Positions 30,619 to 40,632 of a stretch of 64,000 nt of DNA are shown piece by piece. The stretch is from Candidatus Krumholzibacteriota bacterium (GTDB lineage: Bacteria; Krumholzibacteriota; Krumholzibacteriia; Krumholzibacteriales; Krumholzibacteriaceae), in the NCBI GenBank assembly GCA_016933255.1, contig JAFGBF010000029.1:41294-105293 (forward strand), read 5' to 3'. Position 1 is the stretch's first letter. Each line of letters begins with the position of its first letter. The position numbers were made by a program, and so were the translations under genes. The notes beneath the pieces were generated by a model, which saw nothing but the letters and a program-made list of their open reading frames with translations, was not told where the DNA came from and did no database searches.

Positions 30619-32178
30619 TTATACTTTCAATTGCCTGACAGTATCGATGACTGTGCCATCGCGGTACTCGATCAACGCTACGATCCTGTCCTCAAACTCG
30701 GGTTTTTCAGGTTCTCCAGCTATATCGACAGCCATCTTTCTTAATTCCGCGATCGATTTCAAAGGAAGTCCGGTTCCCTTAAGCTTTTCCAGAAGATCTG
30801 TCCTCGCCGGATTTACGGCCACTCCTCTTTCTGTGACAAGTATATCCACGGTCTCTCCCGGAGCGGTGACCGTAGTGACACTCTCTACGATCGTAGAAAG
30901 CCTTCCCCTGAGCAGAGGCGCTGTGATTATCGTGCAGTAGGCGTCACAGACATCGGTAAACCCTCCGATACCGTGAAGCAGCCAGCCGTCAGAGTGAGTA
31001 TTGACATTTACATTGAAATCGAGGTCTATCTCCGTCGCTCCGAGGACAGCCGCCTTGACCCTTGTGGCAAAGTTCCCCTTCTCATGATAACAGTATGAAG
31101 TGAACGGGTCTGTCTCGATATGGTTTTTGTTTTCCCTCAGCGACCTTATGCCCACACCGTCAAAGCACTGTCCATCAAGGATGTATTCAGTCAGGCCTTC
31201 CTCGAGCATTTCGACAAGGAACTTGTTGGATCCTCCCCTTGCAAAAGCAGCTTTCACGCCGCGCTCCCTGAGCATATCTCCAAGATATTTAGTAAAGGCG
31301 AGGGAGATCCCCCCCGCTCCGGCCTGGAAAGAAAATTCCGGTTCTTCGATAAGTCCCATATCGCTTACAAGCTGCGCCGCATATTTGGCGATAAGAAGCC
31401 TGGTAGGGCTTTTGGTTATCCTCGTGGTCCCCGAGACTATCTGCTCCGGGTCTCCGAGTTTATCGACGACCGCGATATGATCTACATTGCCCCCTCTGAT
31501 TACCCAGGGGTAGTTGGGAAAAGGCACAAGGTTGTCTGTCAGGACGACCACCTTGTCAGCATACTGGGAATCGGCCAGTGCGTAGCTCATGACGCCGCAT
31601 GCTGAAGGGCCGGTCATACCGTTACAGTTGCCGAAAGAATCGGCGGCCGGAGCGGCGATAAATGCCACATCGATATGAAGGTCGCCATCCTGAATAGCGC
31701 GGTACCTGCCCCCGTGCGAGCGCAAGATGCAGGTCTTGCTCATCTTTCCCAGAGAACACGCCTTTCCCACCGGTCCGTTCATCGACCCTTCGATATGCGT
31801 TATCACTCCGCTCTCGATATGGGAGACCAGAGGCTCATGCACCGGAAAAAGTGCGGAGGGCGCTACCGTCAGGCCTTTCAATCCCCGCTCTGCCAGTTTA
31901 TCCATCACCATATTTATGACATGGTCGCCGTTGCGCAGATGATGATGAAAAGATATCGTCATCCCGTCCTTGATCTCGCACGCCTCGATCGCTTCATCGA
32001 GAGACGCTTTAAGTTTATTTTCATAATCTACGACGGCGCGGATCGGAGGGGCCGCTTTCCTTCCGCCCCCGTGATCGGCATGGGCGCCGTTAAACGGTTT
32101 TAACTTTCTACCATCTATCTCTTCAGGAATCATTCTTCCGAGAGCATTCCGGACCATCTTCATGATCCTTCCCCCCAT
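30619..32178 (-). CDS. citF: Citrate lyase alpha subunit (citrate CoA-transferase)
   Basis: DGMTISFHHHLRNGDHVINMVMD, IAAPAADSFGNCNG, LLHGIGGFTDVCD; VTERGVAVNPAR. Confidence 0.92.
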   Translation of the reverse strand: MGGRIMKMVRNALGRMIPEEIDGRKLKPFNGAHADHGGGRKAAPPIRAVVDYENKLKASLDEAIEACEIKDGMTISFHHHLRNGDHVINMVMDKLAERGLKGLTVAPSALFPVHEPLVSHIESGVITHIEGSMNGPVGKACSLGKMSKTCILRSHGGRYRAIQDGDLHIDVAFIAAPAADSFGNCNGMTGPSACGVMSYALADSQYADKVVVLTDNLVPFPNYPWVIRGGNVDHIAVVDKLGDPEQIVSGTTRITKSPTRLLIAKYAAQLVSDMGLIEEPEFSFQAGAGGISLAFTKYLGDMLRERGVKAAFARGGSNKFLVEMLEEGLTEYILDGQCFDGVGIRSLRENKNHIETDPFTSYCYHEKGNFATRVKAAVLGATEIDLDFNVNVNTHSDGWLLHGIGGFTDVCDAYCTIITAPLLRGRLSTIVESVTTVTAPGETVDILVTERGVAVNPARTDLLEKLKGTGLPLKSIAELRKMAVDIAGEPEKPEFEDRIVALIEYRDGTVIDTVRQLKV

Positions 32179-32218
32179 TCTTTTTTCAAAATAATGTCAG
32201 ACCATCTTTCATCAGGCA

Positions 32219-33439
32219 TTACGTGTCATCTCCGGCAAGCAGTCCAAGAGCTTCTGCCAGCCTCAAGATCTTTCTGGCTCTTTTTTCTATAGGAGCATCG
32301 ACCATCTTGCTGCCGATCGAAGCTACTCCGCTTCCCTTTTTCCTTGCGTCCTCGATCGCCGCGACAACCTTTTTAGCATATTTTATACGCTCGGCGGTCG
32401 GAGTAAAGACCCTGTGAACAGGCTCTATCTGTGACGGATGTATCACTCCCTTTCCTTCAAACCCCATCGCCATCGCTTCCTCGGTGCTTTTCATCAGCCC
32501 CTCTTCATCGCTAAAATCAGAAAACACCGTATCGATCGCCTGTACTCCCGCCGCTTTCGCGCCCAGGACCAGCAACGACCTCGCAACGAACGATTCAGCC
32601 CCCTCTCTTGTACGTTCGACTCCGATATCGGCAGTGAAGTCCTCCGCTCCAAAACAGATAGCGATGACCCGGTCACTTGCCGAACTGATCTCAAACGCAT
32701 TCAGTATTCCTTTTGCTGTTTCTATAAGAGGCATAAGCAGGATCTTTTCCTTTATCCCGAAATCCTTTTCGATCCCCTCGATAATGTCGGCGACATCGCT
32801 GACATCCGAGGCGGCTTCGCATTTCGGGATCAGGATCGTATCCGGCCCTGCAGGAACGATCACCTCGAGGTCTTCCCTGCTGAACTCTGTCGAAAGCGGG
32901 TTGATCCGTACAATTCTTTCAGCGCCGCCGAAATCTATATTTAAAAGAGTGTTGCGGACCAGCAGCCTTGCCGCGTCCTTTTCAAGGGGAGAAACAGAAT
33001 CTTCAAGGTCCAGGATGACGCAGTCTGCTCCGTAGAGGCCGCCGTTACGCATAAGGTCCGGATTATTCCCCGGCATATACAGTCTCGTTCTCCTGAGCCT
33101 CTCTCTTACAGGGGGACCGTACGAGACCCTCTTTTCCGGGGAGGAAGTTATTTTCGCTTCCGAGAGCCTTCTCACGGCCGTCTCGACCCGGGCCTGTATG
33201 ACATAGTCCAGCGCCCCCATATCATTTACGCTGGCCTCGGCATCTTTGACCCCGAGATCGGATAGAGTCTCTTTGACTTTCTTTCTTATCTTTTCACCGA
33301 ACATATGCTCGACCGAGCTCTTTACCTCGACCGACAATCCGCCGCTTTCTTTCATCTTCAGAAAGACCTCGAGGTCTCCCTTTTTATCTTCACTGCCAAC
33401 GCGAGCCTCTTTTTTTGAAACCATGACCCACTTCCACAA
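32219..33439 (-). CDS. Citrate lyase acyl-carrier (CitD-like) fused to citrate lyase beta subunit (CitE-like)
   Basis: N-terminus KMKESGGLSVEVKSSVEHMFGEKIRKKVKETLSDLGVKDAEASVNDMGALDYVIQARVETAVRR matches CitD pattern; then RRTRLYMPGNNPDLMRNGGLYGADCVILDLEDSVSPLEKDAAR (CitE). Confidence 0.85.
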   Translation of the reverse strand: MWKWVMVSKKEARVGSEDKKGDLEVFLKMKESGGLSVEVKSSVEHMFGEKIRKKVKETLSDLGVKDAEASVNDMGALDYVIQARVETAVRRLSEAKITSSPEKRVSYGPPVRERLRRTRLYMPGNNPDLMRNGGLYGADCVILDLEDSVSPLEKDAARLLVRNTLLNIDFGGAERIVRINPLSTEFSREDLEVIVPAGPDTILIPKCEAASDVSDVADIIEGIEKDFGIKEKILLMPLIETAKGILNAFEISSASDRVIAICFGAEDFTADIGVERTREGAESFVARSLLVLGAKAAGVQAIDTVFSDFSDEEGLMKSTEEAMAMGFEGKGVIHPSQIEPVHRVFTPTAERIKYAKKVVAAIEDARKKGSGVASIGSKMVDAPIEKRARKILRLAEALGLLAGDDT

Positions 33440-33640
33440 GATTATATTTTCAGAGAATCGGCACTGTCAGAACCACTCTCTCTCTGACAGGCTGTCACCC
33501 CTGCACAAAACAACGCGGGCAACCTCTAAGGGATAAAGATCGCGGGCGTTTCGCATCAATCTAAACTATACGATCTGATTTGTCAAAAGAGTTCGATGAA
33601 AAGAAGCACAGCCGGCATACGCGCTGCTATTTAAGGCGAT

Positions 33641-33950
33641 ATATGATAAACCGAGGATAAAGTGGGCGAAACTCGCGAAGAGTTCCGCCCACTTAGGTCC
33701 CCGAAGGTCTTCCTCTACAATCCCGCTGCTCAAGCCCCCTTCGGCATCCGGCGCCTGTCAGAACCTTCTCTTAACGTTGGGGGGGAGGCCCCGTTTATAT
33801 AAGAGTATCCGCGGGCTCCGTTCAGGCTCTATCCCCTTGCACTATCAAGTTTTATGCCATAAGTAAGGCCGGGCTCCCTTATTGGCGGCGGCCGCCGCCG
33901 AAAACGGAGGCAGGCCTTCAGCAGCACCTGCATCTTTTATAATGACAACA
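33641..33950 (-). ncRNA. Candidate structured RNA region of unknown identity
   Basis: Long intergenic gap (33440..34079) with no convincing ORF, containing a strong imperfect hairpin (AAGTGGGCG..CGCCCACTT) and GC-rich inverted repeats (GGCGGCGGCCGCCGCC). Strand uncertain. Confidence 0.25.
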
Positions 33951-34079
33951 AGTTACTTTATGTGAATTATTGATAAGGCGGCTGATAAATCTATGATTTC
34001 ACCCGGTTCTGTCAGATTAACGCATTTCTCTGCCGTAAGAATTTTTAACTCTGGGCTTTTATCAGTAAGATTTCTTTAC

Positions 34080-35516
34080 TTATATTTCAATTACATGTAT
34101 CGTATTGCTCGGCCTTCGTTCTTTTGTCGGGATCCCTGCCGTCATGACGATTTTTCCCTCAAATCCGGCTTTCCCGACTTTTTCCTTTACTGAGGCGAAT
34201 ATCGTTTCCGTCTCTTCTATACTTTCAACGGTGATAGCCTCGACACCCCACACAAGTGACATCTGCCGTGCTACAGACTTAGAATCTGTCAGGGCGATTA
34301 TCGGTATTCCGGGCCTTCTCCGCGCTATCAGCCTTGCGGTCTGTCCGCTATGAGTCAGGACGGCTATTGCAGACGCCCCGATATCTTTCGAGACAGCGGC
34401 CACCCCTGAAGCCAGGGCGTCTGTCAACGCATCCGCTTTATCGAAAAAGGAAGCGTCTGCTTCTTTTCTGCCGACAAACGAATTGCTTTTGTATTTTTCA
34501 GCTGCTTCGGCGATCAGGCTCATGACCGTCACAGCTTCAACGGGGAAATTCCCTACAGCCGTTTCCGCCGAAAGCATTACAGCATCGGTCCCGTCTATGA
34601 CAGCGTTGGCGACATCACTCGCCTCGGCCCTTGTCGGCCTCTTGGAATTGACCATCGATTCGAGCATCTGCGTCGCCGTAATAACCGGCTTGCCTTTAGC
34701 CAGGCATGCTTCGATAAGGGTTTTCTGTACTACCGGGACTTCTTCGGCAGGTATTTCAACGCCGAGATCGCCCCTTGCAATCATTACGGCGCATGTCTCG
34801 TCGAGGATATCATCGATCGCCTCGAGCGCTTCGCGCTTTTCAATCTTCGCTATCACCCTGGCGCCTGAACCGGCAAGTTCTATAAGATGTTTAAGCTCGC
34901 GTACTTCATCGCCAGTCCTGACGAATGAAAGCGCGACATAATCGACTCCCATTCCGAGCCCGAACTCCAGATCCTCTCTGTCCTTATCGGTAAGCGCGGG
35001 GGAGCTGACCCTGACGCCGGGAAGATTTACTCCCTTCTTTGACGTCATGAGGCCTCCGTGGATCACCCTGCAGATAACATCGCTTCCGGCGACTTCCAGC
35101 ACCTCAAGCTGGATCTGCCCGTCATTGAGGAAAATAACGTTTCCCGGCTGGACATCATCTGGAAGCCTTGAATAGGTGACGGGGATGACCTTTCCTGAAG
35201 CCCCGGTCTTTCCGGCAGCAAGGGTGATCTTTTCGCCGGAATCGAGCATCATCCCGCCATCTTTTATTATCCCTGTTCTGATCTTCGGACCCTGAAGGTC
35301 CTGCATGATCGCCACCCGGTCATCTATTGATCTTATCCTCTGGTAAACCTCCATATGCCCGGAATGTTCACCATGGGAAAAATTCATCCTTGCTACATTC
35401 ATCCCGGCATCTATCAGTTTTTTCAGCGTCTTTTCATCTCTTGACGCAGGTCCTATCGTGCATACTATCTTTGCTCTCTTCAAAAAGCACCTCCAGCCGA
35501 CACAAGTACCAGCCAA
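34080..35516 (-). CDS. pyk: Pyruvate kinase
   Basis: AKIVCTIGPASRDEKTLKKLIDAGMNVARMNFSHG; VMIARGDLGVEIPAEEVPVVQK; TATQMLESM. Confidence 0.96.
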   Translation of the reverse strand: MAGTCVGWRCFLKRAKIVCTIGPASRDEKTLKKLIDAGMNVARMNFSHGEHSGHMEVYQRIRSIDDRVAIMQDLQGPKIRTGIIKDGGMMLDSGEKITLAAGKTGASGKVIPVTYSRLPDDVQPGNVIFLNDGQIQLEVLEVAGSDVICRVIHGGLMTSKKGVNLPGVRVSSPALTDKDREDLEFGLGMGVDYVALSFVRTGDEVRELKHLIELAGSGARVIAKIEKREALEAIDDILDETCAVMIARGDLGVEIPAEEVPVVQKTLIEACLAKGKPVITATQMLESMVNSKRPTRAEASDVANAVIDGTDAVMLSAETAVGNFPVEAVTVMSLIAEAAEKYKSNSFVGRKEADASFFDKADALTDALASGVAAVSKDIGASAIAVLTHSGQTARLIARRRPGIPIIALTDSKSVARQMSLVWGVEAITVESIEETETIFASVKEKVGKAGFEGKIVMTAGIPTKERRPSNTIHVIEI

Positions 35517-35628
35517 AATCTCCAGCGCTGGTATAGTAGCAGTATATCCGGATTCTTTTTAGTTTTTAATCATAAAAAGTCGAATAATCTGGAAACTTCC
35601 AGCACTTCCCATGTAATATCAGGGTGTA

Positions 35629-36753
35629 ATGAGTCATAAGGTGACGCATATAGTATATTCCCTGTACCACGGCGGGGCAGAGCATATTATCAGCACTCTG
35701 CTCCGCTGCGGAGACAGCGCCTCTTTCACTCACAGCGTCCTGGTGCTCTCTTCCGGCGGAAGCCTCATCGAAGAGATCGAAAAATCAGGCGGCCATGTCC
35801 TCCTGCTCGGTAAGAAAAAAGGGTTCGACCCTGCTCTGCCGTTCAGGCTAGCATCGCTTATCAGGAAAACCGCCCCTGACATCATTCATCTCCATAATTC
35901 CTCTCCTGGAGTATGGGGAACGCTCGCTTCGATGATTTCCAGAACGGGGATCCCTTTGGTAAAAATGGAACACCGCCCCTGGATCCCGAAAGATCTCCCG
36001 CTTTTTCACAGGACCTTATACAGGTATCTGGCAAAGAAATCAGAAAAGATCATTACAGTCTCGGAAGATGCCCGAAGCACCTTTTCCAGCAGTTTTCCCT
36101 CTCTTGAAAGCCGTTTGGTCACAGTCCTCAATGGAATCGACCTGACCCCTTACAAGGAGCTTCAGCCGGTCGAAGAGTGCAGGAAATGGTTCGGCCTTCC
36201 CCTGAACTGCCCCCTTATCGGCAGTATCGGGCGTCTTGTCCCGGTCAAGAACCACAGGATTCTTATAGAAGCGTTTCTTGCCGTAAAAAAAAGATATCCG
36301 GATGCTCATCTGGCGATCCTCGGCCAGGGGCCTCTCGAACCATCTCTCCGCTCATACGCCGCATCCCGCGGAATCTCCGAATCTCTGTCGATCCTGCCGG
36401 CGACTCTTGATGTCTACAAATTCCTGGGCGCTCTTGACGTTTTTGTCCTTCCTTCCAGATCAGAGGGGCTGCCCCTTACGCTGCTCGAAGCGATGGCCTC
36501 GGCTCTCCCGGTCATCGCCTCTTCAGTCGGCGGTATCCCTGAAGTGATTGAAGACGAAGAAGACGGATTTCTCACCGCTTCCGGATCCTCTTCGGAAATC
36601 ACGGAAAAGATCTTCAGGATCCTCGAAGATCCCGAATCAGCCGCTTCAATGGGGGTCAGGGGACGGGATAAGATCTTCAGGAACTTCAGCGAAAAACGAT
36701 TCATAGAACAGATAGAATCGATATACCTGGAAATACTGAAAAAAAGAAAGTGA
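35629..36753 (+). CDS. Glycosyltransferase family 4-like
   Basis: VYSLYHGGAEHIISTLL; GSIGRLVPVKNHRILIEAFL; VFVLPSRSEGLPLTLLEAMASALPVIASSVGGIPEVI. Confidence 0.92.
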   Translation: MSHKVTHIVYSLYHGGAEHIISTLLRCGDSASFTHSVLVLSSGGSLIEEIEKSGGHVLLLGKKKGFDPALPFRLASLIRKTAPDIIHLHNSSPGVWGTLASMISRTGIPLVKMEHRPWIPKDLPLFHRTLYRYLAKKSEKIITVSEDARSTFSSSFPSLESRLVTVLNGIDLTPYKELQPVEECRKWFGLPLNCPLIGSIGRLVPVKNHRILIEAFLAVKKRYPDAHLAILGQGPLEPSLRSYAASRGISESLSILPATLDVYKFLGALDVFVLPSRSEGLPLTLLEAMASALPVIASSVGGIPEVIEDEEDGFLTASGSSSEITEKIFRILEDPESAASMGVRGRDKIFRNFSEKRFIEQIESIYLEILKKRK

Positions 36754-36799
36754 TATGAACTCTGGAAAAAGAGGCTCGAATAATATATCTTTCGAACCT

Positions 36800-37807
36800 A
36801 TGGAAAAAAGAATACTCGGCAGGACAGATATGAATCTCTCGGTGGTCGGTTTCGGAGGAATCCCCCTGCAGGGCCTTCCTTTCAGCGAAGCTGAAAAGAT
36901 CCTCAAGCACGCCGTCGACAATGGGATCAATTTTTTCGATTCTGCCAGAGGCTATACTGACAGCGAGGAAAAGATCGGCAGGGCGCTTGAGAACCGCAGA
37001 AACGATATCTATCTTGCCTCCAAGGCGATGGCCCGTGATGCCGCAGGAATGAAACGTGAACTCGAGGCCAGCCTGCGAAACCTCAGGACAGAGATGATCG
37101 ATCTTTACCAGTTCCACGCGGTCGGGAATGAAAAACAGCTTGAACGGGTCCTCGGTCCCGGCGGAGCGTATGAAGCGCTGCAAAAAGCCAGGGAAGAGGG
37201 AAAAGTCCGCTGGATAGGCATAACCGGTCATTCCCGCGATATAATGCTGAAAGCGGTCGAGACAGGCCGCTTCGACACGGCACAGTTTCCCTTTAACCCG
37301 ATCGAGACTGAATGGGCTGACAAAGTCATACCTGCCGCACAGAAAGGGAATATCGGTACGATCGGGATGAAGCCTGTCGCGGGCGGAGCGATAAGAAACG
37401 CTGCTCTTTCGATCCGTTTCACGCTGACTGAAGGGATCGACGTATCTATCCCCGGTATGGACGCGATAAAACAGGTAGATGAAAACTGCACGGCGGGGAA
37501 GACGCTTGAACGGCTCACCGGGGAGGAGCTTGAACTGCTCAGAGCGGAGAAGGAACTCTGGGGAGAACAGTTCTGCAGACGCTGCGGGTATTGCATGCCG
37601 TGCCCAAACGGCCTTAACATTCCTTTTCTTCTTCTGATAGAAGCTTATTACACGAGGTATGGCTTGAAAGACTGGGCTCTTTCGCGGCTTTCGGGCCTGC
37701 CGCAGTCGTATAGCGACTGCGCTGCCTGCGGGGATTGCATGCCGAAATGCCCCTACAGCCTGCCTATCCCCGAACTTATGGAAAAAGCCGTCGGAATCGT
37801 GGTCTGA
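36800..37807 (+). CDS. Aldo/keto reductase with C-terminal 4Fe-4S domain
   Basis: MEKRILGRTDMNLSVVGFGGIPLQGL; FDSARGYTDSEEKIGRAL; CRRCGYCMPCPNGLNI, CAACGDCMPKCPY. Confidence 0.92.
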   Translation: MEKRILGRTDMNLSVVGFGGIPLQGLPFSEAEKILKHAVDNGINFFDSARGYTDSEEKIGRALENRRNDIYLASKAMARDAAGMKRELEASLRNLRTEMIDLYQFHAVGNEKQLERVLGPGGAYEALQKAREEGKVRWIGITGHSRDIMLKAVETGRFDTAQFPFNPIETEWADKVIPAAQKGNIGTIGMKPVAGGAIRNAALSIRFTLTEGIDVSIPGMDAIKQVDENCTAGKTLERLTGEELELLRAEKELWGEQFCRRCGYCMPCPNGLNIPFLLLIEAYYTRYGLKDWALSRLSGLPQSYSDCAACGDCMPKCPYSLPIPELMEKAVGIVV

Positions 37808-37836
37808 GCCGTCCACCCCGCCTGAACAGGGACCTG

Positions 37837-38784
37837 TCAGGAATCTTTACCTTCCGCAAAAGTTATGACCTTGTCCAGCATCCTGATGCCAAGATCATCT
37901 GCGGCCTCGGGATTATTCTTAAAGCCGGTGATGATCCCGGTCATTCTTCCGTACGAAAAGAATATGACCCTCCCCCTGTAAGGGAGCTCTCCTTCCGCTC
38001 TGACAGCACCCGGCCTATCGCCTTCCGTCATCTGGAATTTCGAGCCTGTCTCCCTGAACCAGTCGAGGATCCGGGAACTTCCCTCTGCATCTTTCAGGCT
38101 GAACAGAAATATCCTGCCTGGATCTCCTTCAATATCATATTCGGCTACAAAGGCCGGCGGGAGCGCGCCGCTTCCCAGTACTCCCTTTGAAACGTAACTT
38201 ATGCTTTTACTTCCGGCAGGGCCGCCGAGATCGAATAGCCCGACCTCTCGCGGAACCGATCCGGATTCATCGATCTTTTCCGCTATGAGCCGGGCAAAAA
38301 CCGTAATCAACCCGTAATTTTCTTCATATGCGGAGACTCTGACGTAAAATCTTCCCTTCCAGAAATGAATGGTATATCCATCCCCGAAAGCTTCGTTGCC
38401 TATATCATAGGCCTCGCTGTCGGGACTCCTGAACCGTGAATAGATGCCGAACGCTTCAAGAGGAGACCGATGCGCGTATATTTCGACCTTTATCTCTTCG
38501 CCGGCAGGATCGAGATAATGCTGGGCCAGCACTCTTTCAAAATCGTATTCAAGAAATCTCTCTGCCGAGCCATTGATATATTCCCATAGATCATCAGCCT
38601 CATAGGAGAGGGTCTCTCCATCTTTCACCCATCCCTCAATATCATCGTCCGCAGGCAGAAGCCGTCCATCGAGATCGTCAGGGCCTGCCAGAAGGTGTGA
38701 TGAAAAAAGAGGGAACAATAGAGAGGCCGCCAGAATCATAACAGGGTTGACCTTGTCGAGCATCCTGTTCGCCTTGCTGAACAT
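37837..38784 (-). CDS. Exported protein, DUF6599-like
   Basis: Signal-like N-terminus; DDLWEYINGSAERFLEYDFERVLAQHYLDPAGEEIKVEIYAHRSPLEAFGIYSRFRSPDSE pattern. Confidence 0.6.
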   Translation of the reverse strand: MFSKANRMLDKVNPVMILAASLLFPLFSSHLLAGPDDLDGRLLPADDDIEGWVKDGETLSYEADDLWEYINGSAERFLEYDFERVLAQHYLDPAGEEIKVEIYAHRSPLEAFGIYSRFRSPDSEAYDIGNEAFGDGYTIHFWKGRFYVRVSAYEENYGLITVFARLIAEKIDESGSVPREVGLFDLGGPAGSKSISYVSKGVLGSGALPPAFVAEYDIEGDPGRIFLFSLKDAEGSSRILDWFRETGSKFQMTEGDRPGAVRAEGELPYRGRVIFFSYGRMTGIITGFKNNPEAADDLGIRMLDKVITFAEGKDS

Positions 38785-38964
38785 CTTATTCGCCTTTCAG
38801 TTTCGACCAAAAAAGACTTTATTACCATCTCCTAATATATTTGGCAAAATGATTAATTGCTCCATCTTTTTTCTTTTTTTCCCCGCCTGCCCGTAAATAC
38901 TTAAACAGTGGTCATCTTTCTTTTCGAGTGCTATACTTGCACGGTCAGAGAAGGGAGTCTGTTT

Positions 38965-39327
38965 ATGGGGTTTTTTAAAAGACTTTTCGGAATCGAGGTC
39001 AACCCGGGAGAACCGGTCTCGCTTCCCGATATCGCCAGTTTCAACGAGGCAGTCAACGGCGAAAAGCCCTGTCTTGTATATTTTTTCCACCTCTGGTGCT
39101 CTTCCTGCCAGGTGATGGGCGGATTGCTTAACGAGATCGGCCCTGAGTATCTGGGCAGGATCGATTTCTATAAAGTCGATATTCATAAAGTTCCGGCCGC
39201 CGCTTCAGAACACAAGATCTCGGGCGTGCCGACACAGATCATATTTTCCGGCGGTCTGCCGGCAGCGAGGCAGACCGGATTGATGCCGATAGATCAGCTT
39301 AAGGAATGGATAGAGGGTCATCTGTGA
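38965..39327 (+). CDS. Thioredoxin-family protein
   Basis: PCLVYFFHLWCSSCQVMGGLLNEIG; KISGVPTQIIFSGG (cis-Pro). Confidence 0.85.
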   Translation: MGFFKRLFGIEVNPGEPVSLPDIASFNEAVNGEKPCLVYFFHLWCSSCQVMGGLLNEIGPEYLGRIDFYKVDIHKVPAAASEHKISGVPTQIIFSGGLPAARQTGLMPIDQLKEWIEGHL

Positions 39328-39408
39328 TCCTGTAGCAGCAGGACTCGACCTGATGGGCAGGCCGGGAAGGTCCTGAGGTGACGGCTCTATCCTCGATGGG
39401 AGCAGAAA

Positions 39409-40083
39409 GTGGTCAAAAATACAGCTGTTGTGGTTCTGACGGTCCTTATTTCCCTGTTTTCATGCTCCGCTGAAGCGGGAGACAGCCGTTATTTTTTTCA
39501 GATCACGGGTGGGGTCGGCCAGTCGATCCTGAAAAATCTTTCTGATGAACTTTCAACCCAGGATCAGGATGGAATACCTCTCGGTTTCTCCGCCGCTGTA
39601 TCCCTCGGACGTTCGCTGATGGACGGAAAGTGGTCGATAGAAGCACAGATGAACCTTACGCGTTATCCTGCGTTCAGTTATGCAAATGAATTTCAGGAGT
39701 TCAATGGACCCCTTCTGCATTTTGGCTATTCCATCGTGTTCAAAAGGTGCCTCAGGCCGGGAAAAGAGACCTTTGTGCCGCGGATAGGCGTCGGCCTGGG
39801 CTTCAGCAAAACGGAGCTCTCGGCCGGCAAAGGGATGCTGGACGGCCCTGAAGCGATCATCCTCCTGCAGGTGGATCACAGGATAAAAACGCATATCGAC
39901 CTTGTAGCAGAGGCCGTATGGATTCCCCTCATCAGGGAAGAAATATACAGATCTCCTTTCTCCGTTCAGAGTGATTATGACGGCATTCTCGATAGTAACG
40001 AAAAACGCCTGAGCGATGGCTATTCTTCGGTGGAATTCCGGCTTGGGATCAAGGTTCGGCTCAAGCCTCCAAAGCAATACTAA
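39409..40083 (+). CDS. Exported outer-membrane beta-barrel-like protein
   Basis: Signal peptide VVVLTVLISLFSCSAEAG; repeated amphipathic strands ending in FRLGIKVRL. Confidence 0.5.
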   Translation: MVKNTAVVVLTVLISLFSCSAEAGDSRYFFQITGGVGQSILKNLSDELSTQDQDGIPLGFSAAVSLGRSLMDGKWSIEAQMNLTRYPAFSYANEFQEFNGPLLHFGYSIVFKRCLRPGKETFVPRIGVGLGFSKTELSAGKGMLDGPEAIILLQVDHRIKTHIDLVAEAVWIPLIREEIYRSPFSVQSDYDGILDSNEKRLSDGYSSVEFRLGIKVRLKPPKQY

Positions 40084-40125
40084 GACTGCCCGGGCAGACA
40101 GGCTGAAAATATCGGAGGTCATATC

Positions 40126-40632
40126 ATGTCAAGGATCAGCGCGATCATAGTATTTTTATTCGTCATTATTGCCGGCTGCGCAACTCAATCATCAGATAAG
40201 GAGAAGGAAAAGGTCGGCGGTTGCCAGATCGACACCATAAGGACAGGGTTTGCGGTCGTGAATCATTCTGTCCTGCCCACCTGCACATACCGGATAAGCA
40301 TCAGATCAGTCAAAGACGTGGGAAAGGGCTCTTTTGTCACCTGTGCCAAGACGCTGACAGAGATACTCCTTTCAACCACTATAAAGATCGGTGAACGTTC
40401 GGATATTCTCCATATAGTAAAAGGACCGTGCTGGCCCGCTTACTCGATTATATTCCGGATCGACGTACCCGGCGAACACGCACTGGACCTTCTTCATGAA
40501 ACACTTCTCGGCACAGAATTCAACAGCTACTCCCCCTCTGAAGAGAGGCCGGAAGGATACGGCACTTTTTTCATAACCCTGTCGAAGGGATCGAGTGATA
40601 TCTGGACTGTATGGTATACCGGCGGAATTTGA
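40126..40632 (+). CDS. Hypothetical lipoprotein
   Basis: IIVFLFVIIAGCATQ lipobox. Confidence 0.55.
   Translation: MSRISAIIVFLFVIIAGCATQSSDKEKEKVGGCQIDTIRTGFAVVNHSVLPTCTYRISIRSVKDVGKGSFVTCAKTLTEILLSTTIKIGERSDILHIVKGPCWPAYSIIFRIDVPGEHALDLLHETLLGTEFNSYSPSEERPEGYGTFFITLSKGSSDIWTVWYTGGI

Noticed and set aside
33641-33700. CRISPR array, tRNA, tmRNA, RNase P or SRP RNA in the long intergenic region
   Set aside because: No regularly spaced repeats and no match to remembered core motifs of these RNAs; only a generic structured-RNA possibility is retained.
36701-37816. 371-aa minus-strand ORF overlapping the aldo/keto reductase
   Set aside because: Antisense shadow of a well-supported gene; composition rich in Arg/Phe/Ser without domains.
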